Assembly: GCF_016802725.1 (NCBI RefSeq)
Contig: NC_052668.1
Coordinates: 27,654,001-27,718,000, forward strand
Origin: Solenopsis invicta
Lineage: Eukaryota; Arthropoda; Insecta; Hymenoptera; Formicidae
Length of the DNA: 64,000 nt
Direction of reading: 5' to 3'
Under the pieces are notes generated by a model, which worked only from the letters and a program-made list of their open reading frames with translations, searched no databases and was not told where the DNA came from. Positions 22,801 to 35,000 of this stretch are shown one piece after another. How positions within the stretch are numbered: the stretch's first letter is position 1; every line of letters starts with the position of its first letter. The translations under genes were made by a program, and so were the position numbers.

Positions 22801-24535
22801 GGTGGATAGTTTTGTCCACTAGACCATAAATAATACATTTTCTTATGAATTTAATTACTGATTTATATTTTTCCATTTCTTGTTTCTCCCGTTTAACTTA
22901 GCATCCCTCCCCTCTTTCCTTTCAAAACATCAACTAAGGTTTCGGAAACAAAAATAATGTTATTATCAGTACATTTTTAATTCTTTGCACGTACCTACTC
23001 ACTTGAACTTTAAAAATATCATATTATAAAAAATGATTAGGTAAATATTAATTTGTCTTGTACATTAGGAACCGTACATTGGGATAGTTGTAATTTGAAT
23101 TGTTATAATATTTATAACTTGATTGGTAAATTTATGACTTTAATTAATCGTACTTAAAGAAGAACATTAGAAGTTATCGCGTCTTTTCCGAATGTAAATT
23201 CTTTTGGTAATTTTTTATACCAAAAATATATACGTGTCTTACAATTATCGTTTATCAACATGTGATATTGTTTTTGAATTACAAAGTGTATACCGAAATA
23301 CAAAGGATGATTTTGGGCCCCGCGTGTAATCAACCTTATATAGGACAAAATAATAAATATTCACCTAGATAAAAGAAAATTTTTACCAAGTTTTATTAAA
23401 AACTTTTATTAAGTTATTAAAAGACTAAAAGTTTTATTAAAAGATCCCCACTATTTCGAAATATTGCAAGAAATGTGATTTTTTATTTACATTTTTTTTT
23501 CCGCTAAATCTAAATTAACCTTTACAAAAAAATTCATGATTATAAAAGGTATCCATATACGTAAGCTCTAACTTTTTTTTGTCGTCCTTTGCTACAAATT
23601 CTGTTTTTAAAAAATCTAAAGTTTGAAAAATTGCGTTATCTCTTGATATAAAATATTGGCTAATTTTGAAAAAATTTTTTAGATAAATTATATGACATAT
23701 TATATTCAATATTTTTTCAATTTGGAACGTGTCAAAAAAAAAGAAAATAAAAAATAAAAACCGATTTTTAAAATTATCTTTCGATCTAAAGTGTATCCAA
23801 TTGACATATATTAAGTTGTTTTTAAATACAATTACCTCCGATTACACATCTGCAAACAGTAGTATAAAAGCATAGAGTTTACGTAATTTAAACTATGAGA
23901 TTTCAATTTTTTCAGTCAGAAAAATTAATTTTATTGATTTTAGCAGTTTTGTCGTATTCTTTAAATATACATATATCAATTTTTAATCACTTTATCAAAC
24001 ATATAATACCTTTAATAAACTTATCTTGTATTAACATAACGACAACATAAGGTTTTTTATCTAGAAAGTTGTTTGACCTTCGTATATAAAAAACTTTAAA
24101 TTTGCTTCATATTGATAAGTCTCTATTAATTCATTTCCTAAAATTATACTTATGCAAATAAAGAAATAAAAGCGGAAATCCACGGCACATAATGTATTTA
24201 TTTCATCGTTATTATATAAATAGAAATATGTCAGTCTTCATTACTGTCATCGTTTACTTATCACAGGAATAACTTCTTCAACATTAAAAAATTTGATTAA
24301 CGCTTCAGCTGTTCTTACAATGCGGGACAAATATCTCGCATGTGTCAAGTAATATATAAATGCTGCATATATGAACAACTGTTTTTAGTCCATTAGTCCT
24401 TTTCACACGTGTAAAGTAAGACTTCACTTGGCGCGTGGCGCGACCGCGCCTCTTGATAGCAGCTTTTCTAATTGTATTTGACGCGTATTCTATATATATG
24501 TAGATTATCTAGATATATGTTATAATACTTACAGG

Positions 24536-24960
24536 TTTTCCGATTAATGTATCGTAATCTGACTTCGAACTTAACTATGCTTTTGTTTTCTTTTAAAGAA
24601 TTAGCATTTATGATACCGTTATCGTCCATAATCTGTACCAAGTAAGAAACTGCTTGTGATAACTGATAAGAGCCCGTAAATAAAACTTTAGGTTATTCAT
24701 TGCCATTAACTCGATTGAAGACAGTTTCTGAAAAAGCAATTTTTATTGACTCCATCTTTTTGTTTTTGTTTCTGTTGCTAACGAATTGTCAATGTTTCTT
24801 TTTAAAAATATTTGCTCCATAACTTTTTCATAAATACCCACATCTCAATTTAAATTCTTATCAAGAGTATTAATGAAAAAATAGGCTATTTTGCAACAAG
24901 AAGCAGCATTATTCAATAATTTGTTATTTAACTAGTGACGAAGAAGGTTGAATTTTTGTC
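24536..24960 (-). pseudogene. Decayed transposase exon (SWIM-zinc-finger type, candidate)
   Basis: Minus-strand reading, with frame breaks, includes SYQLSQAVSYLVQIMDDNGI and, further on, VKFEVRLRYINRKT, ending at a good splice donor (GTAAGT). The same words, equally broken, occur at 62890-63370. From memory they resemble insect transposon-derived proteins that carry a C-terminal SWIM-type zinc finger; that finger is not in this window. Confidence 0.45.
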
Positions 24961-25007
24961 TTATTATCCCGTGCACAGTCTCAATCAGCCAACGCAATTT
25001 TGTAATT

Positions 25008-25180
25008 ATGCCTAGGGTGTCTCGTCCGGATGGACAATAATGTAGTCATGTCTCTGCGTGCGCTACGCCCAACAGTTTTATATCTGCCTAAAAATTTCAA
25101 AAAAGGCAGAGAGGTCACGTGACTCGTGACTCTGCGCCGTGCACCGATACCGGCGCCGCTCCTGGCGCTAACTTCATTCT
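25008..25180. repeat. DIRS left inverted terminal repeat
   Basis: Starts ATGCCTAGGGTGTCTCGTCC and continues through 'ggcagagaggtcacgtgact' to 'cctggcgctaacttcatt'. It is the inverse of 29776-29949 with a few substitutions and a short duplicated 'gtgactc'. Confidence 0.9.
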
Positions 25181-25261
25181 GTTTCTGTTGCGCAACAACC
25201 AACAGTACGAGCACCAAGTTTTTTCAATCCTAGTTAATAGAGTTACACTTCCCGGCACAGG

Positions 25262-26615
25262 ATGCCGAAGGAGAAGCATCTTTATCGTCGCAGGAGTCAC
25301 TCAGACTATCCCCCCTATAAGAAAAAGCATAGGGATAGGGAAAAGTCGCGAGCTCGAGAAATGGAGGTTAGTTCGCCCACGCCGCGTTTGCGAGACAGTA
25401 CGCGACATTCTTGTCAGCGATCATTTTCGTCCGGATCTTCGAGGTACACACCCCTTCGGCAGGAAACATCCGGTAAAATCCTGACTGAAACCCTAAGAGA
25501 GATCCTGGATTTTATGAAACGCCATACCACGCAGGACGAGACAGGCACGAAGGAAACAGGTCCCCCGGTGCCACAACCTGTAGGCGAGGTTTTTCCCCCC
25601 TCAGAGGAAAGCATTCCTCAAGAGCTTGAGTATGCAATAGATGAGCAAACGGCTTGCGGAAGCCGGGGCGTTGGACCAGGTATATTTTCTCATCAAGGCA
25701 AAGAGAAAATATAGCCGATTGTCTCATCTAAACCTCATTCGCTTTTCTTTCCTCTTTCTAGAAGCTCAGGTGCCGGACAGGCACTGAGTTGTCTTTTCCA
25801 TCCCGGAGGAGCCTCAGAGGGCAGCCAATCTGGAGGAAGGTGAAATAACCTCCCTGGTTAGTGAATTGTTTGGCGAGGAACAGGACTCGACAGGTAATTC
25901 AGAACGGGATCCTATCATCCTTACGTCTACAAAATCTGAGACTCGCTTAGGGCTCAAAGAAGAGCTGCGTCAACGCTTGCTGTCAAAATTTGAGCTTAAG
26001 GGCGACCTTCTGAGTCTAGGCCCGCCAAAAATCAACAACGAGCTAAAGGCAGCCATCGGCAAGCAACAGTCTCTTTTAAAAAGAGACGAGTATCAGATCA
26101 ACAGGCAAGTCCAGCTTGGAGCCTGCTTGAATGCTCTAGGTTCCAGTATAACCGACCTTCTGAAACTTCATCAAGCTGCTTTCCACGACGATCAGTTGAA
26201 AAATGTAATTTCTAGGTTAGCAGAGGGACTTCACCTTATGGCGGATTTACAGTTCCGTTTATCCCTAGCCAGACAGGCGTATATAAAACCGTGTCTGACT
26301 TTTGTTGGTAAATCGGCAGCCGATTCATCCAAGGTCGACGACTGGCTCTTTGGAGCTAATTTTGCAGAAGACTTGAAGGCACTTCAAACATGTGAGAAGA
26401 CAGGCCGGTTAATATCAAGGTCTACCTTTGCCCAGCCAATGACAGTTAAAGCTAACAATCAACCAATACGGCAACACGCTCCCCAGCAGAAGCCGTCAAA
26501 CTACAAAGCCCCTGTGCAACGGACCTCATCTTCGGCTCGCCGGACAGGGGCGAAGCGACCAACGAGCCACAGCCGAACTCGCCATTCCAGATCCCGGTCC
26601 CGAACGCGCCGTTAG
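25262..26615 (+). CDS. DIRS gag-like protein, two exons with a probable 82-bp intron, disabled
   Basis: Exon 1 runs 25262-25679 and starts MPKEKHLYRRRSHSDY, rich in Arg and Ser. The frame then stops, but 25680-25761 has GTATAT at one end and a pyrimidine-rich tract ending CTTTCTAG at the other. Joining 25679 to 25762 keeps the frame that runs on to the second open part (25866-26615). One in-frame TGA (about 25785) remains. The second part has KINNELKAAI, a helical core (QVQLGACLNALGSSI) and an Arg/Ser tail (SRTRHSRSRSRTRR). Structural nucleic-acid-binding role is inferred from DIRS gags. Confidence 0.65.
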
Positions 26616-26638
26616 TACAAGTAAGATCGGCAGGACGT

Positions 26639-28524
26639 TTGTCCTTGTTCCTTCATAAATGGAAGGAGATAACAAAAGACCCCGAGGTTCTTCGAGCCAT
26701 TAAAGGTTACCACATTCCGTTTGCTTACCCCCCACCGCCCCGCGCGTATTTGCAAGAACCTAACTTCTTACCTGCTATGGCGGAATCATACGACAAGGAA
26801 ATTTCGCGACTAATAGATAAAGGAGCTATAGTGGCTACGTCTCCATCTGAAAATCAATTTTTATCCAGTTTTTTCCTAATCAAAAAATCGTCAGGAGAAA
26901 TGAGATTTATACTAAATTTTAAGGATCTCAATACCTTCCTTTGTCCACAGCATTTTCAGCTAGAAGACTGGCGTACAGTAGTCCAACTTATGATCCAGGA
27001 GTCCTGGATGAGTACAATTGATCTAGAAGACGCTTATCTGCTAGTCCCTGTAGCTCAGGAATATCGTCATTTTCTCCGTTTCAAATGGCGGAAGACAATC
27101 TACGAATTTACGTGTCTTCCTTTTGGCTTATCTACAGCCCCTTTCATTTTTACAAAAATTCTACGTCCGGTAGTTGCTTATTTAAGGGCAAGAGGATACT
27201 GTTCAGTTATTTATTTGAATGATCTCCTGATCACAGACGCCTCAAGGAAAGACTGTATAGACAATCTAGACGCCTCAATTGAATTGCTATCTTCGCTGGG
27301 ACTCCTTATTAATTACTCTAGTCGTAACTGTCACCCACACAAAAGTGCAAATATCTAGGCTTCATCTTTGACTCAGTGCATCAATCTGTGACGATTCCCC
27401 CAGAGCGCCGCAGAAATTTATATAATTTGATATTAGATTTTTCAAAGAAAAAAGAATGCACAATTCGAGATTTCGCACGCATGCTCGGATCACTAATTTC
27501 GGTTTGTCCGGCGGTCCAATATGGCCCCTTTCATACCAGAGCATTTGAGAGAACCAAGTTTCTAGCTTTATCTAACTCTAATGACAACTACTCAGCCAAG
27601 ATGCACATTCCAGATCATCTAAAAGAAGACTTTGATTGGTGGATGAAGATATTCTCAGATCCAGAACAGGCGAACTTTATCCGATCAGATGTAGCGATCT
27701 TAGAAATATTCTCCGATGCATCCCTATCAGGATGGGAAGCTTCTTGTGGTACTAGTCGTACCCATGGATGGTGGTCAGAAGAGGACAAAACTTTTCACAT
27801 AAACTTTCTAGAACTTAAAGCCGTTTATTATGCCCTTCAGTGTTTCGCATCGGATCAGCGAGATTGCCAAATTCTCCTCAGGGTAGATAACACGACAGCT
27901 ATCGCAAATATAAATCGTTTTGGATCCATCCAGTACCCGCATTTTTTATCAATGGCGAGACAGATCTGGTCCTGGTGCGAAAGTCGGAATATCATGATTT
28001 TTGCCTCATACATTGCTTCCGTTGATAACGTCATAGCTGATCGAGAATCCAGATTAATTAGTATAGACACAGAATGGTCCCTTTCAGCGGATGCCTTCCT
28101 TCGGATATTTTCCGAGTTTGGCCCTTTCGATATTGACCTCTTTGCCTCAATCATCAACGCAAAATGTACAAATTACGTATCTTGGTTTCCGGATCCAGGC
28201 GCTATTGCAATTGATGCATTTACATTATCATGGTCAAATGTAAAGTTTTTCGCTTTTCCCCCGTTCATTCTTTTGCCTCGTGTACTCAGGAAAATTCTGA
28301 ACGATCAAGCAGGAGTTGTTGTCGTTCCCTGGTGGCCTTCTCAAGCGTGGTTTCCATTATTCCGCCGCCTCCTGATAGGAGACCCTCTAATTCTCAATCC
28401 AGCTTATAAACTCCTCTCTTCACCTTTCAGGCAGTTCCACCCAGCATGGAGGACACTTTCCCTGGCAGCGGGGCTCTTATCAGGCAGGCATTCACGACCC
28501 GAGGAGTGCCACCGGGAGCAATAG
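26639..28524 (+). pseudogene. DIRS reverse transcriptase - RNase H - methyltransferase-like polyprotein, frameshifted
   Basis: RT blocks: MRFILNFKDLN, STIDLEDAYL, FTCLPFGLSTAPFIF and the catalytic box as IYLNDLLI, where the first Asp of the usual YxDD is Asn. A one-base shift in an A run near 27340 moves into the frame of the next part (27376 onward). RNase H follows with FSDASLSGWEASC, NFLELKAVYYAL and LRVDNTTAIANI. Then comes the domain typical of DIRS after RNase H: GPFDIDLFASIINAKC, AIDAFTLSW, FFAFPPF, VVVVPWWPSQAWFP. The Asn and the frameshift make this copy catalytically dead. Confidence 0.85.
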
Positions 28525-29425
28525 ATACCACTATGGCATCTTTATCAGAGACAACTATCAAACAATATACTAAACCTCTTCGCAGTTGGTGGCTGTTTTG
28601 TAAAGCGGCATCTGCCTCTATATGGTCACCAACCCCGACACAGCTCCTCCAATTCCTAGCGCAGGAATTAAACCAAGCGAACTCTTACTCGCTAATTAAT
28701 AACACCCGATCCGCAATATCTTTAATCTCAGACAACGAGATTGGAAACCATAAGTTAATTAAGCGATTCTGTAAGGGAGTAGGGGTTCTTAAACCCCCTC
28801 GTCCTCGATATGATTAAGTGTGGGACCCGGCCCCAGTCCTAGAAAAACTTGCGACTATATACCCGTATGACACATTACTTCTAGACGTAATCACAAAGAA
28901 GTTAGCCCTCCTCCTCGCTTTGGGTACAGGCCACAGAGTACAGACGCTCACGTCAATCAAAGTTTCACAAATCTCTATTGCAGATAAACTCATAATCAGG
29001 GTGCCAGATAAAATAAAAACATCTGCACCAGGTCGATCTCAACCCCTATTCATTTTTTCTCCATTTAGAGATAACGAAGCCTTGTGCATTTTTACTCTAA
29101 TGAAAACCTATTTAGAAGCTACAAAAAGCTTTCAAGCATCTTCCTGTGACAAGTTATTTATCTCCTGGTCAAGGCCACATAAAGCAGTAGGCCATCAAAC
29201 GGTTAGTCGATGGATAAGATCGAGCCTAGAAGAGTGTGGAGTGAGGTCTGATTTCTTTTCCGCACACGTCATGCTTCCACCTCATCTGCGGCACAGAAAG
29301 GGGTATCTTTAGAGACTATTAAACACGCGACAGGATGGACAGGTCAATCGCGAGTGTTCGCCTCCTTTTACAACCGTCCTCTAATAGACCCCGAAGAGTT
29401 TTCAAAAACAGTGTTAGCCCGATAA
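28446..29425 (+). pseudogene. DIRS tyrosine recombinase, nonsense and frameshift
   Basis: Overlaps the end of the preceding frame by about 80 bases in another frame, as usual in DIRS. N-terminal SAM-like part (28446-28814) ends with an in-frame TAA at 28815-28817. The catalytic part resumes with WDPAPVLEKL; box I has ALGTGHRVQTL (catalytic Arg). A small deletion at about 29266 shifts the frame within the HxxR box; the second frame then gives HATGWTGQSRVF and ASFYNRPL, which holds the nucleophilic Tyr, before the stop. The enzyme would integrate a circular cDNA; this copy cannot. Confidence 0.85.
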
Positions 29426-29594
29426 AATCACCCCATTGTTTCCTATGCGTTGCATTATATTATTGTAAGAGCTTACATGTTATTTAAGTCTTTTCATAAA
29501 TTAAGGTTTATATCAAGAACATAATATTACGGTTTTTTATAACAAAAACACAATATTACAATTTAATAAAGTGCAAATCACCGGGATCTAAACA

Positions 29595-29705
29595 ACTACA
29601 TTATTGTCCATCCGGACGAGACACCCTAGGCATAATTGATAAATCAAACAAACTTGGCAAGTGAAGTTCTATTTGAATTATGCCGGGTATCTCGTCCGGA
29701 TGGAC
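29595..29705. repeat. DIRS internal complementary region
   Basis: 29595-29633 is the reverse complement of the extreme left end, 29634-29637 is AATT, and 29638-29705 is the reverse complement of the extreme right end (four or so mismatches). Together it is complementary to the junction expected when the two element ends are joined in a circle. Confidence 0.9.
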
Positions 29706-29775
29706 TTCCCACGCTGCAACTAGGAGCCTTTCTCCCACCCGATAGATTTTTTTCAGGTGATTTGCAATTCTGAAC

Positions 29776-29980
29776 TAATGAAGTTAGCGCCAGGAACGGC
29801 GCCGGTATCGGTGCACGGCGCAGAGTCACGTGACCTCTCTGCCTTTTTTGAAATTTTTAGGCAAATCTAAAACTGTTGGGCGTAGCGCACGCAGAGACAT
29901 CACTACATTATTGTCCATCCGGACGAGACACCCGGCATAATTCAAATCGAACTTCACTTGCCAAGTTCGTTTGATTTATC
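29776..29980. repeat. DIRS right inverted terminal repeat and right extension
   Basis: 29776-29949 mirrors the left terminal repeat. The last 31 bases (29950-29980, ending GTTCGTTTGATTTATC) have no partner at the left end but are matched, inverted, in the internal complementary region. Confidence 0.9.
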
Positions 29981-32275
29981 AATTAAACGAGATTCGTTCT
30001 TCAAAATTTGGCATTAACAATATGCAATTTAATTATAGTATAGTATATTTAGTGTAACATTTACTCGAAGAGTATAATTTAAAAAATTGGTTTTTATTTT
30101 TTTTTATACATTCCACCAAATTAAAAAATCTGAAAAAAATAGTGAATATAATATGTCATATGACTTATTCACTAATTTTTTTTTAATAGTCAATATTTTA
30201 AATCAAGAAAAAATGCAATTTAAAAAATTCTAGATTTTTTAAAAACAGAATTTTCAGCAAAAAAAATTTAAAAAAAATTAAAATTTATGTATATGGATAC
30301 ACTTTATAATCATAAATCTTTTTTGTAACAGTTAATTTAGATGTAACAGAGAAAAAATATATTAATGAAAAATCACATTTCTTGCGATATCTCGAAGTTG
30401 TGGGAGTCTTTTGAAATAAAGCTTGGCACAATTGTTATTTTATCTGGGTGGATATTTTGCCCTATATAACTTGAAAACACAACCGCATGTTAATAAACGC
30501 TACAACACATATATTTTTTTGGTTTCAAAAATCATCATAAAAATTGGTATCGAAAAACATGAAATATTGCGAATATAATATAGGAAAATTAGAAATCGAA
30601 CAGTATAATTCCAATAAGAGAATGATATTTCCAATCCAATAATTTATTAAGAAAGTTATATTTATATTTACGAAAAATAATTTATATTTACGAATCGTTT
30701 ATAACACTAAAAAAGTCCACATTTAAAAAATCGCTATATTTATTCGTAATTTAAATAATGTCAACAACAAAAATATAAATATATGTGTCAATTACGTAAA
30801 TATAATATTTGAATAATTAATAACAACGTATCCAGCATGGTGCTAAGAAGCCCATATTAGTATTGTATTAAATTTACTTAACTGAGATCAATAACTTTGA
30901 TTATTTTTCGAGATGGAAGTGCTTTCGAAATTTCGAAAAGATTTCCACAGTTTAAGAAAAAATCAAAGAATAATATTATAAACATTTTCCATATTATTGT
31001 TTCTTATGCGATAGTTCATAATATAGATAGTTCATAATATAGATCAAGACAAATCTTATAAGTGTTGAGATAAATATAGTTGTTATTAGTCTTTTATTTC
31101 ATACAATCTGTTTCATCATGCTAATTACTTCCACGTACCATCTACAGCGGAAACGATAAAAAACAATTCTGCATTGCCTGTGATGTAAGTCCCAGATAGG
31201 AAGTTTCCCGCATGTTGCAATTTGATAACAATACGTTGCTAAGTTGTCATCTTTTTTTAGAAAAATGGCCTTCAATTCTGATAAAAATATTGCTGGCAAT
31301 GTATGCCGCGTATGCGACTTTATAACAAGTTATTGGAAATTTTATATTAATAAGTTTTGTAAGCTATTGTTTTTCAATTGCCTGGGAAAGAGTTTCCTTC
31401 CTGTTGCCTTTATGTTCTTCTGTATTAAAGAGATTAGCATTTCCATTAGCAGTTCCATAGCAACATGATTGCAAACAAAGGAAAATTTGTAGTAGTAAAT
31501 ATTTCTCTTTTTGTGCGAGAAATACATTGCTATTTGGGATCAATAATACGCGCAGAAATTGAAAGTACGCAATAAAATTTTATCTTTTATATAAAATCAC
31601 GATTCCAATTTTGTAAGTTTGTAACGTAAAGGCTTAATAGGTTTTTTTTACAAATAATTCATTTATTTATAATATTTTTATTTCTGTTAAATTTTCTTTT
31701 AAACTGATGATTCGCTTCGCCTCCAATGTTAAAGCAAATCACACAATTACTTTTTCTTGATTTTTTTTGTTGTGCAATAAGAAATATCATAGTTCGGGGA
31801 AAATCTTATAAATGTTTATAAAATTTACTTAAAAAATTATTAAGCACTAAGAACTATTTTTGACTGGTATTAATTATTTCAATTACTGCTGTATTAATTA
31901 TTTCAAGAGATATCATAGTTGTGTATTATTTTATTATATTTTAAATTTTATTTTTTTACTTATGATGAAAAAGTGACTCGATTTGTCTCGATCTACGAGT
32001 CAATAACAAAATTTTTAAATATAATGGAATTGAACTTTTTTAAATAAACTTTGCAAACCTGTATATGTCAAGCCACTTGAAAGCATCGCTGCGTGTAAAG
32101 TATCAGTTCGCAATCACTTGACGTAATTAAGACCAAAAATAAAAGTAAACAAAATTTTATTTGTTGATTTAACATTATTTAAAGAACAGGAAAGTATGTG
32201 TGAACTATAAACGTACGTATGGAAACTGCAGTAAAAAATTTTTGAATAGATGTAAATAATAAATTTAGAATAATA

Positions 32276-32277
32276 GA

Positions 32278-32309
<32 letters not shown>

Positions 32310-32310
32310 A
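32276..32310. repeat. (AG)n microsatellite
   Basis: Dinucleotide run of about 30 bases. Confidence 0.9.
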
Positions 32311-32796
32311 ACGCATTTATAAAATAATTAAAAAATCTAGAAGTACATACTTGTATAAAAATGTTGAAATGGCGAAGTTGTTCAAAGATTGACATGTATG
32401 CTCGTCAGCGGCAAGCGTATAAATGACTGACGTGGGAAGAAGTGATAGGCAACTTATAACGAAATAGTCGGTAGGAGGAGATGGCTGACAGAGTTGGAAA
32501 TATTGTGACCATCAAAAGAAAAGAGTCTACAAACGATCAAAATCTGCCCCAAAACGGACACATTTGAAACCTATGCAGTTATCATGTTGAGAGGCCGCAA
32601 ATAAATGAAAGAAAGCTTATTTATCAAGAAACCATCGGAAAACCTTTCAAAAATAATAAAATAAGTTTGAACGCTTTGTAAAAAGTTAAATCTGTTTCTA
32701 ATAAACGATAGATTCAAAACTAATAGTGTAATTGTACGTAATACATGTTGGACCATTAAATACTGTAAGAATGAACTACCAGGAAGATCCACAAAA

Positions 32797-32808
32797 ATAA
32801 ATAAATAA

Positions 32809-32856
<48 letters not shown>
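32797..32856. repeat. (AAAT)n-(AT)n microsatellite
   Basis: AAAT units pass directly into an AT dinucleotide run of about 45 bases. Confidence 0.9.
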
Positions 32857-32857
<1 letters not shown>

Positions 32858-34689
32858 ATGAGCATTATAAACCCCTTATGAATATATCTCGAAAAATACG
32901 CAAGATACGAAAAAATATTTCAGAGAGTAGTTGTAGGGTTTAAATATGTATATTTACTAATTTTATGAATTTGACCTTGGGTGACACACGTTTCTGAGAG
33001 CAGAACAAGATCACTGTGAAATTGTTAAACAAAACAACATATGTTTTTACAGCATATTTTTGTAATTCAAATTGAGACATTTTCAAAATATATTTTTACT
33101 CTAATAAAGTATATTTTTCTTTAAGTACATTTTGAGTTATAAATTTCCACGTGGTAACCTTGGGTAATCCTAATGCCAGACGGTAACATTCAAGTTTTAT
33201 AATTAAAAAAAAACTTAATGTATGAAAAATTACTTTGTTCAAAAGTTTCAAAGCGACCTTGCTCTGACCTCGATAAAGCCATCTAAGGTTAAACTGATAA
33301 AATCAGTAAATAGACATATTTAAATCCTACAATTACTGTCTGAAACATTTCTTTGTATTTTGCGAATTTTTCGAAATATCCGCATAAAGCGATTAAAATA
33401 CTAACTTTCTATATATACAGGGTGTTAACAAAAGCCATTCAGCATTTATATCGTACACACCATACTGAGTAAAAAGTCCTTAATAAATATAAGTCGAAAA
33501 CTCAACCGTTTCTAAGATATAAACATTTTTGCACATTAGCATCATAAATGACTTATCCTGGCTTTTACGTGCTGCATGCAATATTTACCTTAGTGTTTAT
33601 TACGCGCACCGATAATCAGTCGGTTGATGACAACAGGCGGTTATTGCGGATCTATACATAATTTGGTGATTATAAAGTAATAAAATATTATGCTAAAAAT
33701 GTCAGTGTATTATTCTAATCAAAAAATGGCAGATATACTCTTAGATAAACATTGAATAGGACACGTACAAGCCAAAAAATCATTCATGACGCTAACACTT
33801 CTTGATCATTTATGAACATGTGATGTTTATAAATAATTATTTGTGATAGATTAGTTCAATAGTTGTCAAAAAGAAACACTGCTTGTTCTTCACTATGCAC
33901 TTAAAATATTCTTTTTATAAATAAATACAAAGTTACAGTTTTTACTAATACTCACATATGTGAAACTATTACACAAATTAATTTAAATATACATATTGCT
34001 TCTTTCAATAACACATGTAAAATAATTTATGAAAAGGCCTTCTTTTGCTGTTTTTTCACATAAAATAAATTAGATGTTTTTTTATAATTTTTAAATCAAA
34101 AAAGCTTATGATACTTTATGTTACATGACAGCAACACAAAAATAGTTAAGTTTAAATTTGGAAAACACGTAGTGTTGCAATCATTGCTGCACTACATTTA
34201 TCGGTGGAATAAAGTGTGATGCATCATAAGTTTTGATAATAAAAATATAGAATATCTTACAAAAATAGTATATTTAATAACTGAAGCGTTCCATTTGACT
34301 ACATTGCGACTGACCACAGCCACTCAACGGCCAATGTTTAGAATTTGTTACTGCTATAACACTGTAAGTGGCTGCATTGTGATCAATCACAACGTAATCA
34401 AGACTTCTACCTTTAATAACAAAAATATCAAACCCAATAAATTTTCGTGCGATAGCATTGTTCCGTAAAGGAAGGCGATTTGATCATATTCGTGCAAAAA
34501 TTTTTACTGACATGCTTTATACACTATTATATAGAAAAAGTAGTAATAAAATCACACAATATGTAATTCAAAATTAGAAGTAAATAGCTTTATGCAGTTA
34601 TCAATGACGAGATATCATTTTGTGGAGGAGGGAATCTCATTTATCTACAAAACGATTTCCTACAGCTTCGTGTGGACACTATTGTACAT

Positions 34690-34880
34690 AGTCATTGCAC
34701 ACACGACAATATTGCACAATGTATTACGCACATGAAAATATTGCACAAAGCGCATTGAACACGTGACAACATTGCTCACAGTGCTTTGCACTCACGACAG
34801 TACTATACACGTGACAATATTGCGTACAGCGCTTTGCATATACGACAATATTGCACACATGACAATATTGCGTTCACGGA
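34690..34880. repeat. Degenerate minisatellite
   Basis: Imperfect tandem units of roughly 17-40 bases around 'cacacgtgacaatattgcac'. At least eight copies of the 'gacaatattg'-like core, variably spaced. It directly abuts the receptor fragment at 34905. Confidence 0.65.
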
Positions 34881-34904
34881 TGTGCTACAGCAACGCTTAG
34901 GAGC

Positions 34905-35000
34905 TACAAACTGTATGATATTGGACGTGAGATGCGTTGTATTGACGGCGAGTTATCTTTCACTTGTACATGCATCCTCTTTTTCATTTTTGCTTATTAT
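34905..35000 (-). pseudogene. Gustatory receptor exon-1 fragment
   Basis: Minus-strand reading from a Met gives HVQVKDNSPSIQRI then SRPISYSL and a TAG stop. It aligns with the first 27 or so residues of the intact receptor (HVQVKDNSPSMERI, LRPISYAS). Similarity continues upstream of the Met (35000-35060 against 37757-37820), so it is a DNA-level copy and not a processed one. No further receptor exons follow. Confidence 0.8.

Larger units (their letters stand above)
25008..29980 (+). mobile_element. DIRS-type tyrosine-recombinase retrotransposon, structurally complete
   Basis: About 4.97 kb carrying gag, reverse transcriptase/RNase H/methyltransferase-like and tyrosine recombinase frames in DIRS order. 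Inverted terminal repeats (25008-25180 and 29776-29949) plus a right-end extension (29950-29980) and an internal complementary region (29595-29705) are all present. AATT borders the element on both sides (25004-25007, 29981-29984), while the empty site at 63390-63393 has a single AATT, as expected for recombinase insertion of a circle. Coding frames are damaged, so this copy is not autonomous. Confidence 0.9.
23209..30536. mobile_element. Long-inverted-repeat DNA transposon (copy A), split by a DIRS element
   Basis: Left arm about 23209-23760 and right arm about 30050-30536 are inverted copies: 'ccaaaaatatatacgtgt' faces 'acacatatatttttttgg', and both continue through the 'tttctgcgatatct' region. 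The interior holds a decayed transposase exon (24536-24960). The DIRS element was inserted at 25007/25008; removing it rejoins a sequence matching 63370-63410. The right arm lacks about 270 bp seen in copy B. Confidence 0.7.
3540..30545. repeat. Segmental duplication, unit A
   Basis: Colinear with 39958 to the window end. Anchors: start 'aaataaatcgattttt' at about 3555 and 39978; lipase exons 8 to 1 in the same order and orientation; the flank 'ttttgtccactagaccataa' at about 22812 and 61355; and the long-inverted-repeat transposon at 23209 and 61670. Offset grows from about 36.4 to 38.4 kb because of private insertions. Private to this unit: the Penelope element, the Mutator-like element, the 14712 MITE and the DIRS element. 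Confidence 0.85.
30546..34680. other. Gene-poor AT-rich interval
   Basis: No gene recognised. Short open frames at 31099-31299, 31244-31468 and 32114-32395 show no family signature. Contains simple repeats (32276-32310, 32797-32856) and, at 33419, a lone CAGGGTGTTAAC element end preceded by TATATA. Confidence 0.6.

Noticed and set aside
31099..31468. Possible chemoreceptor fragment
   Set aside because: No recognisable GR or OR motif in any frame.
34690..34880. CRISPR-like spaced repeat
   Set aside because: Irregular spacing, degenerate units, eukaryotic context; a minisatellite.
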